Below, piece by piece: positions 43,701 through 54,048 of a stretch of DNA of 64,000 bases (position 1 is its first letter; every line of letters starts with the position of its first letter). The notes below the pieces were generated by a model. That model did no database searches. It had not been told where the DNA came from and was given only the letters and a program-made list of their open reading frames with translations. The position numbers were made by a program, and so were the translations under genes. This DNA is from Xenopus tropicalis (Eukaryota > Chordata > Amphibia > Anura > Pipidae): assembly GCF_000004195.4 (NCBI RefSeq), contig NC_030681.2, positions 92,677,454 to 92,741,453 on the forward strand, given 5' to 3'.

Positions 43701-45629
43701 CAACCACAGTTGTGCAGCAGCAGCAGTAGTAGCCCAGAGTGAAGAGGACCATGGGAGGTGCTAACACAAGTGAATAATCAGGGAGCCCCTCATAGATGCC
43801 TGTGTTTGAAAGAAAGGGGGTTTTGGAACATGCAATCATATGCCGCCAAGCCAAGCTAGTTTTTGCCAACAGCATCTGATGCTTCCTTGCCACTTCTGGA
43901 AAAGCTGCCAATCAAGCCACCACTACGCTGTTGAAGACTCAGGCTTGGCTGGGCAAGGGGTCCTTCTTGAAGAACCAAGACAATTGTAACCTAACCATCC
44001 TAAAAAGACAGAAGTGGGAAGAATCTGTAATTTAATTCTCAACCTTCTTCTTCTTATATTGCAGCTTCCCTTACCACCACATCGCTGAAGCTCTACACTA
44101 AGGATGCAGGCATCCTAACCCTGAACTGGCTGCTGACGCACGCCCGTTTTGGCAAATTTGTTGGCGAAAGCAAAGTTACGCCGCTGACAGTAGCATCCCA
44201 AAAACACTGAGGAATCTGGGATCGCCCTCAGAAGCAAGGCCATAGGCCAGGTTCAGCAATGTACAGACAGACAGCCCTTCACAATGAGTCAAAGCATCTC
44301 AACGTGTCTGAGGTGGTACTTGAACTTTCTGTTGGCAAGGGAGCCAACTTAACCGCTAGGCTGCTGAAGGCATTGTCCAGGTTGGGTATATTTGTTGGCT
44401 AGTGGTCCATCACGATGGTAAAGCAAATTCACTCTAACAAAAACATCCCAAAAAGCACCTCGCAAGCAAAAGCACAGACCTAGCAACTTATGAAGCAAAT
44501 GGGCTTGCAGGAAAGGACAACACATTTCAATCTCACCTAGGCAGGAGTTGAACTCTCAACCCTATACTTGCCAGGCGGCACCTTAAGCCCTAGCCCACAG
44601 GAGAAACACTGCAAGCCTTGGAAATTTGTTGACTGGTGGTTCTTCATGATGATGAAAAGTTAATGTACCTAAAGCAACTAGAGAGGAAGCAGTTATTGAG
44701 CTTGCAAGTTTCCTCTAACACAGATGGAGAGACCTTTCTCAGAGAGCCAAGGCATTTCAACCAGACCAAATCAAGAACTGAACTCTTGACCCCACGCTCG
44801 CCAGGCAGCCGCCTTAAGCCCTAGGCCACTGGAGAAACACAGCAAGCCTTTAAAATTTGTTGGCTGGTGGTTCTTCATGATGATGATGAAGCAAAGTCAA
44901 TGTACCAAAAGCATATAGTAACTAGAGATGAAGCAAGTATTGAACTTGCAACCTTCTTCTTATAACACAGCGGCTCTTCCCACTACACCGCTGAAGCCGT
45001 ACGGTGATTTTGCAAATTAGGCAGAAAGGGCGCCATTCTTTCCAACTAAGAAGGCACCCGGCAAACAGAGCAGCGGTTAAGGCACCCGTCCATGGAGCGC
45101 AAGGTCCTGAGTTCAATTCCCACCAGAGCAACAGAAGAGCCACTGGCTGAGAAGAGTACCCCAAGGAAAGTGTAAGAGTGGAAGCATGGAGTTGAGCCAC
45201 CAACATCAAGAAGCAACCAATCACAGAAGCACCACCCCAGGCAATCTCAGCTCCACACACAAGCACACTGGACCCTCATCCATGAAGACAAGCAAGGCTC
45301 CTCCAACCACAGTTGTGCAGCAGCAGCAGTAGTAGCCCAGAGTGAAGACTACCATGGGAGGTGCTAACACAAGTGAATAATCAGGGAGCCCCTCATAGAT
45401 GCCTGTGTTGGAAAGCAAGGGGGTTTTGGAACATGCAATCATATGCCGCCAAGCAAAGCTAGTTTTTGCCAACAGCATCTGATGCTTCCTTGCCACTTCT
45501 GGAAAAGCTGCCAATCAAGCCACCACTACGCTGTTGAAGACTCAGGCTTGGCTGGGCAAGGGGTCCTTCTTGAAGAACCAAGACAATTGTAACCTAACCA
45601 TCCTAAAAAGACAGAAGTGGGAAGAATCT

Positions 45630-45694
45630 GTAATTTAATTCTCAACCTTCTTCTTCTTATATTGCAGCTTCCCTTACCACCACATCGCTGAAGC
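45630..45694 (-). repeat. Satellite 2 unit, degenerate tRNA-like module M1
   Basis: In the unit 45428-47032. Minus strand: cttcagcgatgtggtggtaa (A-box-like), then aagaagaaggttgagaatta (degenerate B-box: ttgagaatt where gttcaantc is expected). It aligns by eye with M6 (cttcagcggtgtagtggg.. aagaagaaggttgcaag), so the two are diverged copies. On the plus strand the same stretch reads as a strong splice-acceptor look-alike (cttcttcttatattgcag). Confidence 0.5.
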
Positions 45695-45913
45695 TCTACA
45701 CTAAGGATGCAGGCATCCTAACCCTGAACTGGCTGCTGACGCACGCCCGTTTTGGCAAATTTGTTGGCGAAAGCAAAGTCACGCCGCTGACAGTAGCATC
45801 CCAAAAACACTGAGGAATCTGGGATCGCCCTCAGAAGCAAGGCCATAGGCCAGGTTCAGCAATGTACAGGCAGACAGCCCTTCACAATGAGTCAAAGCAT
45901 CTCAACGTGTCTG

Positions 45914-45969
45914 AGGTGGTACTTGAACTTTCTGTTGGCAAGGGAGCCAACTTAACCGCTAGGCTGCTG
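45914..45969 (-). repeat. Satellite 2 unit, tRNA-like module M2
   Basis: Minus strand: cagcagcctagcggttaag (A-box/D-arm-like), then gttggc..gccaac (6-bp stem, anticodon-arm-like position) and gaaagttcaagtaccacc (B-box-like, ttcaagt loop). Downstream on the minus strand a TTTTT tract (cagtgtttttgggatg) lies roughly 110 nt after the B-box. Confidence 0.55.
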
Positions 45970-46140
45970 AAGGCATTGTCCAGGTTGGGTATATTTGTTG
46001 GCTAGTGGTCCATCACGATGGTAAAGCAAATTCACTCTAACAAAAACATCCCAAAAAGCACCTCGCAAGCAAAAGCACAGACCTAGCAACTTATGAAGCA
46101 AATGGGCTTGCAGGAAGGGACAACACATTTCAATCTCACC

Positions 46141-46203
46141 TAGGCAGGAGTTGAACTCTCAACCCTATACTTGCCAGGCGGCACCTTAAGCCCTAGGCCA
46201 CAG
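46141..46203 (-). repeat. Satellite 2 unit, tRNA-like module M3
   Basis: Minus strand: ctgtggcctagggcttaagg, then gccgcctggcaagtata, then gggttgagagttcaactcc with a ttcaact T-loop and partly paired stem. It is preceded (minus-strand sense) by gtcaacaaatttcc. TTTTT (gtgctttttgggatg) occurs downstream on the minus strand. It is a sister of M5. Confidence 0.6.
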
Positions 46204-46291
46204 GAGAAACACTGCAAGCCTTGGAAATTTGTTGACTGGTGGTTCTTCATGATGATGCAAAGTTAATGTACCTAAAGCAACTAGAGAGGAA

Positions 46292-46311
46292 GCAGTTATT
46301 GAGCTTGCAAG
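46292..46311 (-). repeat. Satellite 2 unit, T-arm remnant M4
   Basis: Minus strand: cttgcaagctcaataactgc, the counterpart of the M6 T-arm (gcaagttcaatacttgc), with the upstream part of the module missing. The following sequence (ctagttgctttaggtacatt) matches the sequence after M6 (ctagttactatatgctttt), so M4 is a truncated copy of the M6-type monomer. Confidence 0.5.
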
Positions 46312-46372
46312 TTTCCTCTAACACAGATGGAGAGACCTTTCTCAGAGAGCCAAGGCATTTCAACCAGACCAA

Positions 46373-46434
46373 ATCAAGAACTGAACTCTTGACCCCACGC
46401 TCGCCAGGCAGCCGCCTTAAGCCCTAGGCCACTG
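46373..46434 (-). repeat. Satellite 2 unit, tRNA-like module M5
   Basis: Minus strand: agtggcctagggcttaaggc, ggctgcctggcgagcg, then caagagttcagttcttg, a perfect 5-bp stem (caaga/tcttg) closing a 7-nt loop gttcagt, the geometry of a T-arm. Preceded by gccaacaaattttgaa. Confidence 0.65.
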
Positions 46435-46535
46435 GAGAAACACAGCAAGCCTTCAAAATTTGTTGGCTGGTGGTTCTTCATGATGATGATGAAGCAAAGT
46501 CAATGTACCAAAAGCATATAGTAACTAGAGATGAA

Positions 46536-46600
46536 GCAAGTATTGAACTTGCAACCTTCTTCTTATAACACAGCGGCTCTTCCCACTACACCGCTGAAGC
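46536..46600 (-). repeat. Satellite 2 unit, tRNA-like module M6 (best preserved)
   Basis: Minus strand: gcttcagcggtgtagtggg resembles the D-arm/A-box of Gly/Glu-type tRNAs. Next come agccgctgtgttataagaag and finally gcaagttcaatacttgc, a perfect 5-bp T-stem (gcaag/cttgc) around the canonical 7-nt T-loop TTCAATA. There is no clear acceptor stem or CCA, so it is a tRNA-derived or tRNA-like core rather than a functional tRNA gene. Confidence 0.65.
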
Positions 46601-46670
46601 CGTACGGTGATTTTGCAAATTAGGCAGAAAGGGCGCCATTCTTTCCAACTAAGAAGGCACCCGGCAAACA

Positions 46671-46728
46671 GAGCAGCGGTTAAGGCACCCGTCCATGGAG
46701 CGCAAGGTCCTGAGTTCAATTCCCACCA
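46671..46728 (+). repeat. Satellite 2 unit, tRNA-like module P1, opposite strand
   Basis: Plus strand: gagcagcggttaaggcaccc, then gtccatggagcgcaaggtcc, then tgagttcaattcccacc (B-box core gttcaattcc). It is the only module in the unit facing the other way. In some left-edge units (for example 43.03 kb) its front half is deleted while the B-box remains. Confidence 0.6.
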
Positions 46729-49700
46729 GAAGAACCACTGGTTGAGAACAGTACCCCAAGGAAGGTCTAAGAGTGGAAGCATGGAGTTGAGCCACCAACA
46801 TCAAGAAGCAACCAATCACAGAAGCACCACCCCAGGCAATCTCAGCTCCCCCCACACACACACACAAGCACACTGGACTCTCATCCATGAAGACAAGCAA
46901 GGCTCCTCCAACCACAGTTGTGCAGCAGCAGCAGAAGTAGCCCAGAGTGAAGAGGACCATGGGAGGTGCTAACACAAGTGAATAATCAGGGAGCCCCTCA
47001 TAGATGCCTGTGTTGGAAAGAAAGGGGGTTTTGGAACATGCAATCATATGCCGCCAAGCTAGTTTTTGCCAACAGCATCTGATGCTTCCTTGCCACTTCT
47101 GGAAAAGCTGCCAATCAAGCCACCACTACGCTGTTGAAGACTCAGGCTTGGCTGGGCAAGGGGTCCTTCTTGAAGAACCAAGACAATTGTAACCTAACCA
47201 TCCTAAAAAGACAGAAGTGGGAAGAATCTGTAATTTAATTCTCAACCTTCTTCTTCTTATATTGCAGCTTCCCTTACCACCACATCGCTGAAGCTCTACA
47301 CTAAGGATGCAGGCATCCTAACCCTGAACTGGCTGCTGACGCACGCCCGTTTTGGCAAATTTGTTGGCGAAAGCAAAGTCACGCCGCTGACAGTAGCATC
47401 CCAAAAACACTGAGGAATCTGGGATCGCCCTCAGAAGCAAGGCCATAGGCCAGGTTCAGCAATGTACAGGCAGACAGCCCTTCACAATGAGTCAAAGCAT
47501 CTCAACGTGTCTGAGGTGGTACTTGAACTTTCTGTTGGCAAGGGAGCCAACTTAACCGCTAGGCTGCTGAAGGCATTGTCCAGGTTGGGTATATTTGTTG
47601 GCTAGTGGTCCATCACGATGGTAAAGCAAATTCACTCTAACAAAAACATCCCAAAAAGCACCTCGCAAGCAAAAGCACAGACCTAGCAACTTATGAAGCA
47701 AATGGGCTTGCAGGAAGGGACAACACATTTCAATCTCACCTAGGCAGGAGTTGAACTCTCAACCCTATACTTGCCAGGCGGCACCTTAAGCCCTAGGCCA
47801 CAGGAGAAACACTGCAAGCCTTGGAAATTTGTTGACTGGTGGTTCTTCATGATGATGCAAAGTTAATGTACCTAAAGCAACTAGAGAGGAAGCAGTTATT
47901 GAGCTTGCAAGTTTCCTCTAACACAGATGGAGAGACCTTTCTCAGAGAGCCAAGGCATTTCAACCAGACCAAATCAAGAACTGAACTCTTGACCCCACGC
48001 TCACCAGGCAGCCGCCTTAAGCCCTAGGCCACTGGAGAAACACAGCAAGCCTTCAAAATTTGTTGGCTGGTGGTTCTTCATGATGATGATGAAGCAAAGT
48101 CAATGTACCAAAAGCATATAGTAACTAGAGATGAAGCAAGTATTGAACTTGCAACCTTCTTCTTATAACACAGCGGCTCTTCCCACTACACCGCTGAAGC
48201 CGTACGGTGATTTTGCAAATTAGGCAGAAAGGGCGCCATTCTTTCCAACTAAGAAGGCACCCGGCAAACAGAGCAGCGGTTAAGGCACCCGTCCATGGAG
48301 CGCAAGGTCCTGAGTTCAATTCCCACCAGAGCACCAGAAGAGCCACTGGTTGAGAAGAGTACCCCAAGGAAGGTCTAAGAGTGGAAGCATGGAGTTGAGC
48401 CACCAACATCAAGAAACAACCAATCACAGAAGCACCACCCCAGGCAATCTCAGCTCCCCCCACCCACACACAAGCACACTGGACCCTCATCCATGAAGAC
48501 AAGCAAGGCTCCTCCAACCACAGTTGTGCAGCAGCAGCAGTAGTAGCCCAGAGTGAAGAGGACCATGGGAGGTGCTAACACAAGTGAATAATCAGGGAGC
48601 CCTTCATAGATGCCTGTGTTGGAAAGAAAGGCGGTTTTGGAACATGCAATCATATGCCGCCAAGCCAAGCTAGTTTTTGCCAACAGCATCTGATGCTTCC
48701 TTGCCACTTCTGGAAAAGCTGCCAATCAAGCCACCACTACGCTGTTGAAGACTCAGGCTTGGCTGGGCAAGGGGTCCTTCTTGAAGAACCAAGACAATTG
48801 TAACCTAACCATCCTAAAAAGACAGAAGTGGGAAGAATCTGTAATTTAATTCTCAACCTTCTTCTTCTTATATTGCAGCTTCCCTTACCACCACATCGCT
48901 GAAGCTCTACACTAAGGATGCAGGCATCCTAACCCTGAACTGGCTGCTGACGCACGCCCGTTTTGGCAAATTTGTTGGCGAAAGCAAAGTCACGCCGCTG
49001 ACAGTAGCATCCCAAAAACACTGAGGAATCTGGGATCGCCCTCAGAAGCAAGGCCATAGGCCAGGTTCAGCAATGTACAGGCAGACAGCCCTTCACAATG
49101 AGTCAAAGCATCTCAACGTGTCTGAGGTGGTACTTGAACTTTCTGTTGGCAAGGGAGCCAACTTAACCGCTAGGCTGCTGAAGGCATTGTCCAGGTTGGG
49201 TATATTTGTTGGCTAGTGGTCCATCACGATGGTAAAGCAAATTCACTCTAACAAAAACATCCCAAAAAGCACCTCGCAAGCAAAAGCACAGACCTAGCAA
49301 CTTATGAAGCAAATGGGCTTGCAGGAAGGGACAACACATTTCAATCTCACCTAGGCAGGAGTTGAACTCTCAACCCTATACTTGCCAGGCAGCACCTTAA
49401 GCCCTAGGCCACAGGAGAAAACTGCAAGCCTTTGGAAATTTGTTGACTGGTGGTTCTTCATGATGATGCAAAGTTAATGTACCTAAAGCAAACTAGAGAG
49501 GAAGCAGTTATTGAGCTTGCAAGTTTCCTCTAACACAGATGGAGAGACCTTTCTCAGAGAGCCAAGGCATTTCAACCAGACCAAATCAAGAACTGAACTC
49601 TTGACCCCACACTCGCCAGGCAGCCGCCTTAAGCCCTAGGCCACTGGAGAAACACAGCAAGCCTTCAAAATTTTGTTGGCTGGTGGTTCTTCATGATGAT

Positions 49701-52700
49701 GATGAAGCAAAGTCAATGTACCAAAAGCATATAGTAACTAGAGATGAAGCAAGTATTGAACTTGCAACCTTCTTCTTATAACACAGCGGCTCTTCCCACT
49801 ACACCGCTGAAGCCGTACGGTGATTTTGCAAATTAGGCAGAAAGGGCGCCATTCTTTCCAACTAAGAAGGCCACCGCTCGCAAACAGAGCAGCGGTTAAG
49901 GCACCCGTCCATGGAGCGCAAGGTCCTGAGTTCAATTCCCCCAGAGCACCAGAAGAGCCACTGGTTGAGAAGAGTACCCCAAGGAAGGTGTAAGAGTGGA
50001 AGCATGGAGTTGAGCCACCAACATCAGAAGCAACCAATCACAGAAGCACCACCCCAGGCAATCTCAGCTCCCCCCACCCACACACAAGCACACTGGACCT
50101 CATCCCATGAAGACAAGCAAGGCTCCTCCAACCACAGTTGTGCAGCACAGTAGTAGCCCAGAGTGAAGACCCATGGGAGGTGCTAACACAAGTGAATAAT
50201 CAGGGAGCCCCCTCATAGATGCCTGTGTTGGAAAGAAAGGGGGTTTTGGAACATGCAATCATATGCCGCCAAGCAAGCTAGTTTTGCCAACAGCATCTGA
50301 TGCTTCCTTGCCACTTCTGGAAAAGCTGCCAATCAAGCCACCACTACGCTGTTGAAGACTCAGGCTTGGCTGGGCAAGGGGTCCTTCTTGAAGAACCAAG
50401 ACAATTGTAACCTAACCATCCTAAAAAGACAGAAGTGGGAAGAATCTGTAATTTAATTCTCAACCTTCTTCTTCTTATATTGCAGCTTCCCTTACCACCA
50501 CATCGCTGAAGCTCTACACTAAGGATGCAGGCATCCTAACCCTGAACTGGCTGCTGACGCACGCCCGTTTTGGCAAATTTGTTGGCAAAAGCAAAGTCAC
50601 GCCGCTGACAGTAGCATCCCAAAAAGACTGAGGAATCTGGGATGCCCTCAGAAGCAAGGCCATAGGCCAGGTTCAGCAATGTACAGGCAGACAGCCCTTC
50701 ACAATGAGTCAAAGCATCTCAACGTGTCTGAGGTGGTACTTGAACTTTCTGTTGGCAAGGGAGCCAACTTAACCGCTAGGCTGCTGAAGGCATTGTCCAG
50801 GTTGGGTATATTTGTTGGCTAGTGGTCCATCATGATGGTAAAGCCAAATTCACTCTAACAAAAACATCCCAAAAAGCACCTCGCAAGCAAAGGCAGCACA
50901 GACCTAGCAACTTATGAAGCAAATGGGCTTGCAGGAAGGGACAACACATTTCAATCTCACCTAGGCAGGAGTTGAACTCTCAACCCTACACTTGCCAGGC
51001 GCACCTTAAGCCCTAGGCCACAGGAGAAACACTGCAAGCCTTGGAAATTTGTTGACTGGTGGTTCTTCATGATGATGCAAAGTTAATGTACCTAAAGCAT
51101 AAACTAGAGAGGAAGCAGTTATTGAGCTTGCAAGTTCCTCTAACACAGATGGAGAGACCTTTCTCAGAGAGCCAAGGCATTTCACCAGACCAAATCAAGA
51201 ACTGAACTCTTGACCCCACGCTCGCCAGGCAGCGCCTTAAGCCTAGGCCACTGGAAAACACAGCAAGCCTTCAAAATTTGTTGGCTGGTGGTTCTTCATG
51301 ATGATGATGAAGCAAAGTCAATGTACCAAAAGCATATAGTAACTAGAGATGAAGCAAGTATTGAACTTGCAACCTTCTTCTTATAACACAGCGGCTCTTC
51401 CCACACACCGCTGAAGCCGTACGGTGATTTTGCAAATTAGGCAGAAAGGGCGCCATTCTTTCCAACTAAGAAGGCACCCGGCAAACAGAGCAGCGGTTAA
51501 GGCACCGTCCCATGGAGCGCAAGGTCCTGAGTTCAATTCCCCACCAGAGCACAGAAGGCCACTGGTTGAGAAGAGTAGCCCCAAGGAAGGTTCTAAGAGT
51601 GGAAGCATGGAGTTGAGCCACCAACATCAAGAAGCAACCAATCACAGAAGCACCACCCCAGGCAATCTCAGCTCCCCCCACCCACACACAAGCACACTGG
51701 ACCCTCATCCATGGACAGACAAGCAAGGCTCATCCAACCACAGTTGTGCAGCACAAGCAGGAGTAGCCCAGAGTGAAGAGGACCATGGGAGGTGCTACCA
51801 CAAGTGAATAATCAGGTAGCCCCTCATAGATGCCTGTGCTGGAAAGAAAGGTGGTTTTGGAACATGCAATCATATGCCAGCCAAGCTAGTTTTTGCCAAC
51901 AGCATCTGATGCTTCCTGCCACTTCTTGGAAAAGCTGCCCCTCAAGCCACCACTACGCTGTTGAAGACTCAGGCTTGGCTGGGCAAGTGGTCCTTCTTGA
52001 AGAACCAGACAATTGTAACCTAACCATCCTAAAAAGACAGAAGTGGGAAGAATCTGTAATTTAATTCTCAACCTTCTTCTTCTTATAGTGCAGCTTCCCT
52101 TACCACCACATCGCTGAAGCTCTACACTAGGATGCAGGCATCCTAACCCTGAACTGGCTGCTGACGCACGCCCGTTTTGGCAAATTTGTTGGGCAAAAGC
52201 AAAGTCACGCCGCTGACAGTAGCATCCCAAAAACGACTGAGGAATCTGGGATTGCCCTCAGAAGCAAGGCCATAGGCCAGGTTCAGCAATGTACAGGCAG
52301 ACAGCCCTTCACAATGAGTCAAAGCATCTCAACGTGTCTGAGGTGGTACTTGAACTTTCTGTTGGCAAGGGAGCCACCTTAACCGCGAGGCTGCTGAAGG
52401 CATTGTCCAGGTTGGGTATATTTGTTGGCTAGTGGTCCATCATGATGTAAAGCAAATTCACTCTAACAAAAACATCCCAAAAAGCACCTCGCAAGCAAAG
52501 GCAGCACAGACCTAGCAACTTATGAAGCAAATGGGCTTGCAGGAAGGGGACAACACATTTCAATCTCACCTAGGCCAGGAGTTGAACTCTCAACCCTACA
52601 CTTGCAAGGCAGCTACCTTAAGCCCTAGGCCACAGGAGAAATGCTGCCAAGCCTTGGAAATTTGTTGACTGGTGGTTCTTCATGATGATGCAAAGTTAAT

Positions 52701-54048
52701 GTACCTAAAGCATAAATAACTAGAGAGGAAGCAGTTATTGAGCTTGCAAGCTTTCTTCTAACACAGATTGGGAGGCCTTTCTCAGAGAGCAAAGGCATTT
52801 CATCCAGACCAAGTCAGGAATTGAACTCTGAGCCCACGCTCGCAAGGCAGTTGCCTTAAGCCCTAGGCCACTGGAAAAACCCAGCAAGCTTTAAAATTTG
52901 TTGGCTGGTGGTTCTTCATGATGGATGATGATGAAGCAAAGTCAATGTACCAAAAGCATATAGTAACTAGAGATGAAGCAAGTATTGAACTTGCAACCTT
53001 CTTCTTATAACACAGCGGCTCTTCCCACTACACCGCTGAAGCCGTACGGTGATTTTGCAAATTAGGCAGAAAGGGAGCCATTCTTTCCAACTAAGAAGGC
53101 ACCCGGCAAACAGAGCAGCGGTTAAGGCAACTGCCCATGGAGCGCAAGGTCCTGAGTTCAATTCCCACCAGAGCACCAGAAGAGCCACTGGTTGAGAAGA
53201 GTGCCCCAAGAAGGTCTAAGAGTGGAAGCATGGAGTTGAGCCACCAACATCAAGAAGCAACCAATCACAGAAGCACCACCCCAGGCAATCTCAGCTCTCC
53301 CCCACCCACACACAAGCACACTGGACCTCATCCATGATGACAAGACAAGCAGCTGCTCCACCACAGTTGTAAGCAGGAGTAGCCCCAGAGTGAAGAGGAC
53401 CATGGGAGGTGCTACCACAAGTGAATAATCAGGGAGCCCCTCATAGATGCCCTGTGCTGGAAAGAAAGGGGGTTTTGGAACATGCAATCATATGCCGCCA
53501 AGCTAGTTTTTGCCAACAGCATCTGATGCTTCCTGGCCACTTCTGAAAAGCTGCCCCTCAAGCCACCACTACGCTGTTGAAGACTCAGGCTTGGCTGGGC
53601 AAGTGGTCCTTCTTGAAGAACCAAGACAATTGTAAACCTAACCATCCTAAAAAGACAGAAGTGGGAAGAATCTGTAATTTAATTCTCAACCTTCTTCTTC
53701 TTATATTGCAGCTTCCCTTACCACCCACATCGCTGAAGCTCTACACTAAGGATGGCAGGCCATCCTAACCCTGAACTGGCTGCTGACGCAAGCCCGTTTT
53801 GGCAAATTTGTTGGCGAAAGCAAAGTCACGCCGCTGACAGTAGCATCCCAAAACACTGAGGAATCTGGGATCGCCCTCAGAAGCAAGGCCATAGGCCAGG
53901 TTCAGCAATGTACAGACAGACAGCCTTCACAATGAGTCAAGCATCTCAACGTGTTCTGAAGGGTGGTACTTGAACTTTCTGTTGGCAAGGGAGCACACTT
54001 AACCGCTAGGGGCTGCTGAAGGCATTGTCCAGGTTGGGTATATTTGTT

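Larger units (their letters stand above)
40773..54048 (+). repeat. Satellite 2, left array: about 1.605-kb higher-order repeat, forward
   Basis: The landmark ggaacatgcaatcatatgcc (truncated in a few copies) recurs at 40887, 42047, 43389, 43825, 45428, 47033, 48639, 50248, 51859 and 53477. Regular spacing is 1603-1618 bp; the first three intervals are irregular (1160, 1342, 436) from internal deletions, as expected at an array edge. Units from 43.8 to 49.4 kb are almost identical. From 50.6 kb a second unit type appears (gctgcccctcaagcc in place of gctgccaatcaagcc, aaaggcagcacagacc, gcataaactag). Each unit contains short (GAT)n and (CAG)n tracts of variable length. Recurrent frames of 90-146 codons on the minus strand are repeat artefacts. 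Confidence 0.95.

Noticed and set aside
43471..43911. 146-codon minus-strand frame, and similar 85-132-codon frames in every satellite 2 unit
   Set aside because: They recur at the same place in each repeat, overlap the tRNA-like modules, differ by frameshifts between units and contain no domain. The apparent conserved peptide (WWELNSGPCA) is just the translated complement of a B-box region.
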